Below are positions 8,324 to 15,173 of a stretch of 64,000 nucleotides of DNA, one piece after another. Both the position numbers and the translations under genes were made by a program. The stretch is from contig JAKFEW010000135.1 in NCBI GenBank assembly GCA_036675505.1, positions 33,252-97,251 on the forward strand, read 5' to 3'. The notes under the pieces were generated by a model. It saw nothing but the letters and a program-made list of their open reading frames with translations. It was not told the DNA's origin and searched no databases. Position 1 is the first letter of the stretch; each line of letters starts with the position of its first letter. The stretch is from JAKFEW01 sp036675505 (GTDB taxonomy: Bacteria; Cyanobacteriota; Sericytochromatia; S15B-MN24; JAQBPE01).

Positions 8324-9115
8324 TTGGTCACGGACCTCGACGGCACCTTGTTCGGCCCCGATCTGATCGTCTCGTCGCGCACCCGCGCGGCGCTGCGGCG
8401 CTGGACCGCGCGGGGCGGCATCGTCGCGATCGCGACCGGCCGGATGTTTCGCGCCACCCGCCCGATCGCCGAGGACCTCGGCGTGACGACGCCGCTCATC
8501 TGCTACCAGGGCGCCTGGATCCGTCACCCGCTCACGCTCGAAGACACCTGGCACCGGACGCTCGAGCCGGCGCTCGCCAGGGAGGCGATCGCCGCGCTCG
8601 AGGCGGCCGGCTTCGGCCTGCAGCTCTTCCAAGACGACGAGCTCCACGTCACGGACATCGGGCCGGCGCAGCGGGCGTACATGGCGCTCTCGCGCATCAC
8701 GCCGCGGGTGGTATCGCACTGGGACGAGGTCTTCGCCGCGGGCGCGCCCACGAAGATCGTGGCGATCGCGAGCGAGGCGGAGGTCCGACATCAGGTCCAG
8801 GCGTTGCGAGCCCGGTTCGGTGAGGCCTTGTACGTCGTCCAGTCTCAGCCCACCTTCCTCGAGGTGGCGCATGGCGAGGTGAACAAGGGCGTGGCGCTCA
8901 CGAAGCTCGCCGTGGGCCTCGACATCCCGCTGAGCGAGGTGGTCGCGGTGGGCGACGGGCAGAACGACGTAGACATGATCCGTGCGGCGGGCCTGGGTGT
9001 GGCGATGGGCGGCGGGCACCCGGAGCTCAGGGCGGCCGCGGACCGGGTGACCGGGACATTGGCTGCGGATGGGGTCGCGCGGCTGATCGACGACTTGATC
9101 GCCGAAGGCGCCTAG
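8324..9115 (+). CDS. HAD-superfamily (Cof-type, IIB) phosphatase
   Basis: About 263 aa. HAD motif I is VTDLDGTLF at the very start; motif II is the T of IATGRMF; motif III/IV are the Lys of 'NKGVALTKLA' and VAVGDGQNDVDMI. A C2 cap lies between, as in Cof/YidA-type sugar-phosphate or FMN phosphatases. Substrate unknown. The start is uncertain: TTG 8324 is the only usual codon but is far (21 nt) from AGGAG at 8298-8302, while an ATC at 8309 is ideally spaced and would add PPRLL, the hydrophobic strand normally before motif I. A TATGCT at 8261-8266 may be its -10. Confidence 0.9.
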   Translation: MVTDLDGTLFGPDLIVSSRTRAALRRWTARGGIVAIATGRMFRATRPIAEDLGVTTPLICYQGAWIRHPLTLEDTWHRTLEPALAREAIAALEAAGFGLQLFQDDELHVTDIGPAQRAYMALSRITPRVVSHWDEVFAAGAPTKIVAIASEAEVRHQVQALRARFGEALYVVQSQPTFLEVAHGEVNKGVALTKLAVGLDIPLSEVVAVGDGQNDVDMIRAAGLGVAMGGGHPELRAAADRVTGTLAADGVARLIDDLIAEGA

Positions 9116-9119
9116 GGCT

Positions 9120-9977
9120 TCAGGCGAGCGGGGTGCCGGCGAGCTTGGCGTTCAGCCACGTGTTCTTGCCCAGCACCATCTGCCCGATCCAGCTCGCCAG
9201 GCCGGCGAGGCCGGCAAACGTCGCGACCTTGGACGCCACCGGCAGCAGCCACGGCAACGCCGACGCGACGCCCGCCCCGGCCCCCATCGAGAGCAGCAAC
9301 GCCGTCGTGCCGAACACGAACCCGATCACCCCGATGCCGAAGCCGGCCTTCGCGAAGAACTTCTCGCCGGCCTGCGATCGGGGGTTGCGCAACGTCTCGA
9401 CCATGTTGATCGCGGCGAAGCCGAGGCCCGCGATGCCGCCAGCGATGCCGGACGCCTTGTTCGCGAGCACCTGGTGCGAAACGCCGAGGCGCAGCAGGCC
9501 GGCGACGCGGGCCGGCAGGGCGGCGACGATCGCGGTGAGCGCGCCGAGGGTCGTGGCGACGGTGCCGATCGCCAGCGTCGCCTTCTCGCGACCGCCGAGG
9601 GCCGGGTCCTTCAGCGCCTTGCCGAGCAACCTGAAGTTCCAGAACGCCGAAAAGGTGAAAGCGGCAGGGCCGAGCACGCGGGTGAGGAAACGGATGCCGT
9701 TCGCCGCCTTGAGGCCCAGGTTGCCGAACGCCTCGACTTTGGAGAGGATGAAGGGCAGCAGGCCCGTCTTGCCGAGCGTTTCATCGACCGCCGCCGAAAC
9801 TTGTGGCGCGCCCGCAAGCGGCATGATGCGGAACTTCGCGACGTCGACCTCGGTCCGCGGCGCCGAGCCTTCGGCGCCGGCCGTCGCCTTCACGCGCTGA
9901 GCGGCGACGGGCGTCGCGACAGCGGTGGGCTTGATACGGCTGGCTTCGAAACGGTCCAGGGGCATCGGGCTCGTCAT
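9120..9977 (-). CDS. Hydrophobic protein of unknown function (related in layout to the 25921 product)
   Basis: 285 aa. The first ~65 residues are polar and Ala/Pro-rich; the rest is Ala/Gly-rich with several long hydrophobic helices (FLTRVLGPAAFTFSAFW, LAIGTVATTLGALTAIVAAL, GIGVIGFVFGTTALLLSMG) and ends in LASWIGQMVLG. The segment from 'FLTRVLGP' to 'IVAALP' can be laid against 'FLNKWIPL' to 'AGFALP' in the 25921 product, which also ends its hydrophobic part with LAGWIGQT, so the two may be distant paralogues. No signal peptide is evident and no Shine-Dalgarno is seen before ATG 9977. I do not recognise the family; its stop lies 4 bp from the HAD gene's stop (convergent). Confidence 0.65.
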   Translation of the reverse strand: MTSPMPLDRFEASRIKPTAVATPVAAQRVKATAGAEGSAPRTEVDVAKFRIMPLAGAPQVSAAVDETLGKTGLLPFILSKVEAFGNLGLKAANGIRFLTRVLGPAAFTFSAFWNFRLLGKALKDPALGGREKATLAIGTVATTLGALTAIVAALPARVAGLLRLGVSHQVLANKASGIAGGIAGLGFAAINMVETLRNPRSQAGEKFFAKAGFGIGVIGFVFGTTALLLSMGAGAGVASALPWLLPVASKVATFAGLAGLASWIGQMVLGKNTWLNAKLAGTPLA

Positions 9978-10068
9978 CCAGGAGGCGCGTCAACCCCTTC
10001 TGTATAGACCCGAGACCGGCGCCCCTGGACTTTCTTAGGGCAAACTTAAAGAGCGGACAAGGAAAACG

Positions 10069-10758
10069 CTACCGGGTCTCCCGGTGCTTGACGTCCAGCT
10101 CGACGCCCTTGAGCATCTCCGACAGGTCGGTCGTCTCATAACCGGCCGGAATGTTGAACGAGCTCGCGGGCAGGCTCGAGGTGGTCGTGAAGCGCGAAAC
10201 CGCCCACTGGAAGGTCGGCTTGCCCTTCTCGAAGTACACGAACTTGAAGGGGATCTCGTGCTTGTCGGCGAGCCACATCTTGAAGTGGCCGTCTTTACCC
10301 TTGTACTCGCGCACCGTGCAGGCCTCGCCCGCGATGGTTTCGTGGCCGATGGCCTTGCTTTGGCCCTTGAAGGTCGTCGCGAACTCCGAAAGCTTGAACT
10401 GGCTGATCTTCTGGAGCGAGCGGTTCTCGGCGAGCTCGTCGAGGGTCGAGACCTCGAGCTTCATCGCCTGCTTCTCCTTGGGGTTGAGCAGCGTGATCGT
10501 CTTGCCACCTTCCCGGGCCAGCACGACGTTGAAGGGGGCCACGCCATCCGCGCTCACGGGCGCCGCCATCTCGAGGCGGATCTTGCCGCGCTGGTAGTGC
10601 AGCGTATTCGGCACGGTGGTCGGCCGGCCGGCGTCCCAGGTCTGGGCCTCGCCGACGGCGGTGAACGAGCTCGGCACGGCCTCGGCCGGCAGGGGCGCGA
10701 AGGCGATGCCTGCGCCGATGGCGGCGGCCGCGAAAGCGGTCCGGAAGTTGTTGTTCAA
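10069..10758 (-). CDS. Exported protein, DUF4412/LolA-like
   Basis: TTG 10758 has AAGGAG six bases upstream and is preferred over an ORF start at 10785. 229 aa with a signal peptide (NNNFRTAFAAAAIGAGIAFA... cut after AEA, residue ~27). The mature part is beta-rich: 'HYQRGKIRLEM', 'KTITLLNPKEKQAMKLE', 'EACTVREYKGKDGHFKMWLAD', 'IPFKFVYFEKG'. This succession (strand-forming, 'nl.kk...le', then a Cys/Tyr 'C..ye..' strand) resembles DUF4412 and the LolA/LppX superfamily of half-barrel carriers for hydrophobic ligands. The exact ligand is unknown. It lies downstream of the Bat genes on the same strand, 47 bp after them. Confidence 0.65.
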   Translation of the reverse strand: MNNNFRTAFAAAAIGAGIAFAPLPAEAVPSSFTAVGEAQTWDAGRPTTVPNTLHYQRGKIRLEMAAPVSADGVAPFNVVLAREGGKTITLLNPKEKQAMKLEVSTLDELAENRSLQKISQFKLSEFATTFKGQSKAIGHETIAGEACTVREYKGKDGHFKMWLADKHEIPFKFVYFEKGKPTFQWAVSRFTTTSSLPASSFNIPAGYETTDLSEMLKGVELDVKHRETR

Positions 10759-10805
10759 GTCTGTCTCCTTCGAAACCGGCCCCACCGGGCCGGGTCAGCT
10801 ACAGT

Positions 10806-12638
10806 TTACCAGTCCTTCTCGAGGTCCAGGCCCCCGAGTGCCTGCTCCAACAGGTTCTGAGCGTCCGGTCCGGCGCCGCTCTGGCCGGGCGGCGGCTCCT
10901 GCGCCTGTTCGGCCTGCCGCTGCCGTTCGTCGGCCTCGAGCGCCCGCAGCAGGGAGTCGACCTCGCCTTGCGACGGCAAGTTCTTCATCGGCGGCGGCTT
11001 GTACCGCGTCTGGACGCCGACCGGGGTGGGCGAGCCGCTTTGCCCCCCACGAGCCTGGTTGCCCCCGCCGCTGCCGCTTTGCGGCTTCTGGCTCTGGCGC
11101 TGGGCCTGCTTGAGCCGCTCCCTGGCGACCTCGAGGTTGTGCTTCGCTTCCGTATCGTCCGGGCGCACCGCGATCACGGCCTCGTAGTCCGCGATCGCCT
11201 GTTGGTAGCCCTTGGGGTCTCCCTTCTTCTCCGCCAGCCGGAAATGCGCGTTGCCGAGGTTGTAGCGCACGACCGGCCGGGCCGCGTCGTCCGTGTCCCG
11301 GAGCGCATCGGTGTAGACGCGCTCGGCCTCGTCGAAGTTCCCGCGCTCGTAAAGCACGTTGCCGAGGTTGTACTTGAGCCGGAAGTTCTCGGGGTCGTGC
11401 GCGAGTGCGCCGCGCAGGAGCTTCTCGGCGCGCGGCAGGTCGCCGGTCTGGTAGGCCTGGGCGGCCTCGCCGTTGGGCAGCCAGGTGGGATACCAGGTCC
11501 AACCGCCCTGGGTCAGGGCGATCATGATCAGGAGGGCGGGGACCCCCGTCCGCCGTAACCCGGCGACCCCGTTCTCGAGGACTGGGCGACGCAGCATCCC
11601 CCGCAGCACGTCCCCGAAGCGGCGCTCGCGGCGTGGGCGGCCGACGAGCGCGAGGGCCGCCTCGCCGAGCCAGAGCAACAGCGCGAGCAGCAGCGGCAGC
11701 TGGAAGAGCTCGTAGGGTTGCGCGCCCTCCGCGGTCGCAGCCTTCGCGACGCCGGTGCCGGCCTCGACGCCGAGGGCGCCCGCGAGCGCCTTGAGCGCCT
11801 TCGGATCGCTCGCCGACACGAACTCGCCGCCGGTGGCCGCGGCCAGGCGGGTCAAGCTGCGCACGTCGAGCTTGCTCACGACCTGCTCGCCCCGGTAGGT
11901 GAGGAACGTGGGGTTGCCCCACACATCGGGCTCGGCGGGCACTGGGCCGCCCTCCGGCGTGCCGACACCCAGCGCGTGCGCGGTGGCCTTGGCCGCGCGC
12001 AGCGCGGCCACCGCGCCCTGGGCATCGCCCTCGAGCGCCTCGCCGTCGCTCACGACCAGCACGTGACGGGGACCGGCATGGCGGAAGAGCGGCGCCGCCG
12101 CGCGCAGGCCGGCCTCGAGGTCGCTGCCCTTGCCGCCGACCGCGCCCGGCCGCGCCCGCGCCATGAGCGTGCGGACCGCCTCATGGTCGGTCGTCAGCGG
12201 GCAGACGGCCTCCGCCTCGCCGGCGAACGCCACCATGCCGACGCGCCAGCCGGCCAGGTCGCCCAGCAGCTCCTCGAGCATGGTCTGGGCCGCCTGGAGC
12301 CGGCTGGCGTCGCCCATGTCGCGCACGCGCATGCTCTTGCTCACGTCGAACACCACCACCAGGCTGCCGGCGTCCGCCAGCCTGGCCGCCGTGCCGCTCT
12401 GGCCCCAGCGTGGCTGCGCGAGCGCGACGAGCGCGAACGCCAGCGCGCCCAGCAGCATGAGGCCGCGCCAGAGGCGCAGATCGGCACCGGGCCGCACGTC
12501 CATCTTCCGCAGGGCGCCGTGGCTCGCGAAATCTTCGAGCGCGTCGCGCTCGCGTTGCACGGTCTGCCAGTGGACCAGCGCGAGCAGCGGCATCAGGAGC
12601 AGGCCGAAGAGCCAGGCGGGCGTGACGAAATGCAGCAT
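10806..12638 (-). CDS. BatB-BatC fusion: membrane VWA protein with TPR domain
   Basis: 610 aa. Residues 1-75 have two membrane helices around 'LRLWRGLMLLGALAFALVAL'; residues ~90-270 form a von Willebrand A domain with the metal site DVSKS (DxSxS); another membrane segment at ~305-325 and one near 355 follow. Residues ~380-500 carry TPRs (AEKLLRGALAHDPENFRLKYNLGNVLYERGN-type), and the tail is Gln/Gly/Pro-rich. In Bacteroides and Leptospira these are separate proteins, BatB (VWA) and BatC (TPR); here they are one chain. Bat proteins are linked to oxidative-stress tolerance and MoxR-type chaperoning at the membrane. It starts 1 nt after the BatA stop. Confidence 0.88.
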   Translation of the reverse strand: MLHFVTPAWLFGLLLMPLLALVHWQTVQRERDALEDFASHGALRKMDVRPGADLRLWRGLMLLGALAFALVALAQPRWGQSGTAARLADAGSLVVVFDVSKSMRVRDMGDASRLQAAQTMLEELLGDLAGWRVGMVAFAGEAEAVCPLTTDHEAVRTLMARARPGAVGGKGSDLEAGLRAAAPLFRHAGPRHVLVVSDGEALEGDAQGAVAALRAAKATAHALGVGTPEGGPVPAEPDVWGNPTFLTYRGEQVVSKLDVRSLTRLAAATGGEFVSASDPKALKALAGALGVEAGTGVAKAATAEGAQPYELFQLPLLLALLLWLGEAALALVGRPRRERRFGDVLRGMLRRPVLENGVAGLRRTGVPALLIMIALTQGGWTWYPTWLPNGEAAQAYQTGDLPRAEKLLRGALAHDPENFRLKYNLGNVLYERGNFDEAERVYTDALRDTDDAARPVVRYNLGNAHFRLAEKKGDPKGYQQAIADYEAVIAVRPDDTEAKHNLEVARERLKQAQRQSQKPQSGSGGGNQARGGQSGSPTPVGVQTRYKPPPMKNLPSQGEVDSLLRALEADERQRQAEQAQEPPPGQSGAGPDAQNLLEQALGGLDLEKDW

Positions 12639-12639
12639 G

Positions 12640-13653
12640 TCAGCGGGCCTCCAACACGCGCCAGCGCCGGGCGCCGAGGGCGAACTGCAGCAGCATCAGC
12701 ACGAGCGCGGCAAGCAGCCAGGGGTGGAAGCGTTCTTCGATCAACAGGCGCTTCTTCACCTCGAACTCGCTCTTCTCCATTCGGTTGATTTCCTCGTAGA
12801 CCGCGCGCAGGGCCCGCGTGTCCGTGGCGCGGAAGTATTGGCCGCCCGTCACCGAGGCGATCCGGCGCAGGCTCTCCTCGTTGATCTGCGGCAGGATCAG
12901 GTTGCCGTCCGAGTCGCGCAGGTAGACCTTCTGGCCGAACGCGTTCTGCAGCGGGATCGGCGCGCCGCCTGGCCGGCCGACGGCGATCGTGTGGATGCGC
13001 ACGTTCTTCACGCGGGCCATGCCGGCCGCCTTGATCGGATCGAGGTAGCCCGAGTTGTTCTCGCCGTCGGTGAAGAGCACGATCACCTTGCCTTTGGCGT
13101 TGTGCTCCTTGAGGCGGTAGAGGCCGTTGCCGATCGCGTCGCCGATCGCCGTGCCATCCTGCTTGATGCTCGTGAAATCCACGCGGCCGAGCGCATCGCG
13201 CACCATGTCATGGTCGGTGGTGAGCGGGGCTGCGGTGAGCGAGCGGCCGGCGAAGACGACCAGCCCGAGCCGGTGCCCGGCCGACTTCGAGATGAACTCG
13301 CCGATGACCTGCTTGGCAGCCACCAGCCGGTTCTCGGGCTGGAAATCCTCCGCGCGCATCGAGCCCGAGATGTCGAGCGCGAGCATGATGTCGACGCCGA
13401 GCTGGCGCTCCTCCTGCCAGGTCGCCCCCCACTGGGGCCGGGCCAGCGCGATCACCACGAGGGCCAGCGCCGCGAGCCGCAGCGCCCAGTGCGCGGGCCC
13501 CACGAGGCGCGCCCAGCGTGAGGCGAGCGGGCGGGCGATCGCCGCCGTGCTGAGCCGCAAGCCGCGGCGGAAGCGTCGACCGGCCCAGGCCGCGACGGCC
13601 AGCAGCGGCACCAGGACGAGCAGGAGCAGGACCTCGGGGTTGCCCCACATCAT
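12640..13653 (-). CDS. BatA-like membrane VWA-domain protein
   Basis: 337 aa from ATG 13653, whose ATGA overlaps the stop of the preceding gene; GAGGGGG lies seven bases upstream. Two N-terminal membrane helices (VLLLLVLVPLLAVAAWAG, LRLAALALVVIALARPQWG) precede a VWA domain with MIDAS motif ALDISGSM, the distal Thr and Asp (VLFTDGENNSG), and a C-terminal membrane anchor (PWLLAALVLMLLQFALGA). 'ARPQWG' before the VWA is conserved in BatA/BatB. The domain likely binds partner proteins in the periplasm or at the membrane with help from a divalent metal ion. An extension upstream of 13653 is only a shadow. Confidence 0.92.
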   Translation of the reverse strand: MMWGNPEVLLLLVLVPLLAVAAWAGRRFRRGLRLSTAAIARPLASRWARLVGPAHWALRLAALALVVIALARPQWGATWQEERQLGVDIMLALDISGSMRAEDFQPENRLVAAKQVIGEFISKSAGHRLGLVVFAGRSLTAAPLTTDHDMVRDALGRVDFTSIKQDGTAIGDAIGNGLYRLKEHNAKGKVIVLFTDGENNSGYLDPIKAAGMARVKNVRIHTIAVGRPGGAPIPLQNAFGQKVYLRDSDGNLILPQINEESLRRIASVTGGQYFRATDTRALRAVYEEINRMEKSEFEVKKRLLIEERFHPWLLAALVLMLLQFALGARRWRVLEAR

Positions 13654-14228
13654 GACGCGACCCCCTCGGCGCTGCGCCCACCCGTGCGGGGCTGGCCGTC
13701 CTCTTCGTCGGCCGGCACGGCGAGGTCGCCGAGCGCCTCGACCACGCCCCGCGCGGTATGCAGGCGGGCCTCCATCTCGGCGGCCGAGGGCCGGTAGTCG
13801 GCGAATTTGGCGAGATCGCAGCCCGGCAGCAAATCGGCGAGCTGGCGCTGGGTGCGCTCGTCGAGCTGGCGGCCGCCGAGCGCCGCGAGCAGCTCGGTCG
13901 TCGTCAACCGGCGGGCGGGCAGCGTGAAGCGGGCGCCCAGGTAGGCCCTGACGATCGCGGAGAGCGCGCCGTGGAACTCGCGCGGGCGGTCCGCCCCGAT
14001 CAGCCCGCGGGCTGCGAGGTCCTCGAGCTGGCGCAGCGCGGAACGCGCGGGCACGGCGGCGGCGGCGGGCGGCGGCACGGGCGCGGCCGCCAGGACGGGC
14101 CGGCGCCTGTGGCGCAGCCACCAACGCACCAGCAGCCAGATGACCGCGAGCGCCAGGCCGAGCAGCGCCAGGTACCTGAGGTCCGGCGTGAAAATCATGA
14201 AGGGCTTCAGCCCGTGGATGTCGTCCAA
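13650..14228 (-). CDS. DUF4381-like membrane protein, first gene of the Bat operon
   Basis: 192 aa if started at TTG 14228, which has GGGGG eight bases upstream. The ATG at 14255 overlaps the predicted -10 hexamer TAGAAT (14254-14259), so it would be upstream of transcription. One membrane helix (YLALLGLALAVIWLLVRWWL) is followed by a cytoplasmic part with a conserved helical core (ALRQLEDLAARGLIG..., REFHGALSAIVRAYLGARF, LTTTELLAAL, CDLAKFADYRPS). This pattern matches DUF4381, which accompanies BatA in Bat operons. No moxR or DUF58 gene is next to it, unlike canonical Bat loci. Confidence 0.78.
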   Translation of the reverse strand: MDDIHGLKPFMIFTPDLRYLALLGLALAVIWLLVRWWLRHRRRPVLAAAPVPPPAAAAVPARSALRQLEDLAARGLIGADRPREFHGALSAIVRAYLGARFTLPARRLTTTELLAALGGRQLDERTQRQLADLLPGCDLAKFADYRPSAAEMEARLHTARGVVEALGDLAVPADEEDGQPRTGGRSAEGVAS

Positions 14229-14253
14229 GCGTGCGTCCCCCGGCCGCCTGACC

Positions 14254-14285
14254 ATTCTACCGCGACGAAATTATGATCATGATCA
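14254..14285 (-). promoter_or_regulatory. Bat operon promoter with a palindrome over the -35 region
   Basis: TAGAAT on the minus strand at 14254-14259 is the likely -10. The perfect 12-bp palindrome TGATCATGATCA at 14274-14285 covers where the -35 should be and lies between the Bat operon and the divergent 14354 gene, so it could be an operator acting on one or both. Confidence 0.4.
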
Positions 14286-14353
14286 CAGAACTGACGAGCG
14301 GGGCTCGAATAACATAACAAGAAGATCCGCAAACACTAAGGGGGGAGACCTCG

Positions 14354-14770
14354 ATGACGCACGAAAACCTGCCTGGCGCCGAGCCCGTCGCCAACGACAG
14401 CCAGTTCTCCAAGCTGCGCGCGGCGCTCGCCGGCGAAGCCGCGACGCCCGAAATCGTCGCCATCTTCCAGCAGATCAAGAACCTGCGCGAGAGCGACCGC
14501 TCGCTGCGCTCGATCCGCCGGAACCTCGATCTCGACAACATGCCGTCGCTCGACCCCGTCACCGAGACGGTCACCGATGAGCTGACCACCGTGCCGACCT
14601 CCGAGCTCGGCCTGCTGCTCGATTCGTTCATCAGCCTCAAGCGAGAGAAGGACGCGCTGGGCGACCGCCTGGCGAAGATGATCTCCACGGCCGATCAGCT
14701 GGAGACCAAGGTCAACCACCTGACCAACCTGCTCGAGCGGACCAGCGCGAAGCTCGAGTCGAACGGCTAG
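14354..14770 (+). CDS. Coiled-coil protein of unknown function, 138 aa
   Basis: ATG 14354 is preceded by GGGGGGAGACCTCG, a strong Shine-Dalgarno. The protein is fully helical and charged. Residues ~65-135 contain heptad-like leucines (LLLDSFISLKREKDALGDRL, MISTADQLETKVNHLTNLLE), which predicts a dimeric coiled coil, with a disordered N-terminal 20 residues. No signal peptide, membrane helix or catalytic motif is visible. It is monocistronic, placed between the Bat promoter and a tRNA gene. I do not recognise a family. Confidence 0.75.
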   Translation: MTHENLPGAEPVANDSQFSKLRAALAGEAATPEIVAIFQQIKNLRESDRSLRSIRRNLDLDNMPSLDPVTETVTDELTTVPTSELGLLLDSFISLKREKDALGDRLAKMISTADQLETKVNHLTNLLERTSAKLESNG

Positions 14771-14820
14771 CCTGCCGAGCCGATTGGGCCATCGCCCAAC
14801 CGGCAGACCCCGCGGCGTTG

Positions 14821-14850
14821 TTGACGATTTCGCGGGGGCTGTGGCACAAT
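14821..14850 (+). promoter_or_regulatory. Promoter of tRNA-Leu
   Basis: -35 TTGACG (14821-14826), 18-bp spacer, -10 CACAAT (14845-14850) preceded by TGG. Predicted start near 14857, 25 nt before the mature tRNA. This is the best two-part sigma-70 promoter in the window. Confidence 0.75.
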
Positions 14851-14881
14851 GAAACCGTTGCGCCCCGCAAAGGCGTAGCCC

Positions 14882-14961
14882 GCTCAGGTGGCGGAATTGG
14901 CAGACGCGCACGTTTGAGGGGCGTGTGGGAAACCGTACGGGTTCAAGTCCCGTCCTGAGCA
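14882..14961 (+). tRNA. tRNA-Leu (anticodon GAG)
   Basis: The acceptor stem is GCTCAGG (14882-14888) with CCTGAGC (14954-14960) and discriminator A at 14961; CCA is not encoded. The anticodon stem CACGT/GCGTG encloses loop TTGAGGG with anticodon GAG at 14916-14918. A long variable arm (GTGGGAAACCGTAC region) marks a class II tRNA, and the T arm is ACGGG-TTCAAGT-CCCGT. It reads CUC and CUU leucine codons. It has its own promoter and terminator. Confidence 0.97.
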
Positions 14962-14965
14962 CTGA

Positions 14966-14992
14966 GGCCTCCCGTCATGGGGGGCCTTTTTT
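14966..14992 (+). terminator. Intrinsic terminator of the tRNA-Leu gene
   Basis: 8-bp GC-rich stem (14966-14973 with 14979-14986, one G-T pair) followed at once by TTTTTT (14987-14992), five bases after the tRNA end. Confidence 0.92.
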
Positions 14993-15010
14993 ACGCCCCT
15001 CATCCTCGCT

Positions 15011-15173
15011 ACGGGCCTTGGAGGCGATTTATAGCCGCCCCACGAGAGAGAGTCGAGATCCGCCGAGGTCACGGGCCTTGGAGGCGATTTATAGCCGCCC
15101 CACCCACCCACCCCACGAGAGAGAGTCGAGATCCGCCGAGGTCACGGGCCTTGGAGGCGTTCCTTTAGCCGCG
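15011..15173. repeat. Imperfect tandem repeat running into the 3' end of recD2
   Basis: Copy A spans 15011-15070 (60 bp) and copy B 15071-15143 (73 bp). They are identical except for a C/A-rich insertion (ACCCACCCACCC-like, ~13 bp) in B near 15102-15114. A third, partial copy from 15144 shares ACGGGCCTTGGAGGCG and then a diverged TTTAGCCGC, and this copy encodes the last residues (ERLQGP) and stop of recD2. The repeats therefore look like duplications of the gene's 3' end, or insertion of a dispersed repeat there. Confidence 0.8.

Noticed and set aside
13654..14124. Upstream extension of BatA
   Set aside because: It overlaps the DUF4381-like gene in another frame; the ATGA coupling and GAGGGGG site support ATG 13653.
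14884..15111. 75-codon ORF on the minus strand over the tRNA and repeats
   Set aside because: It reads through the tRNA gene and the tandem repeat; no Shine-Dalgarno or conserved sequence.
14882..15143. tRNA-Leu as an integration (att) site for the adjacent repeats
   Set aside because: The repeats do not match the 3' end of the tRNA, and no integrase gene is nearby.
15011..15173. CRISPR array
   Set aside because: Only two to three tandem copies without spacers of constant length, and no cas genes.
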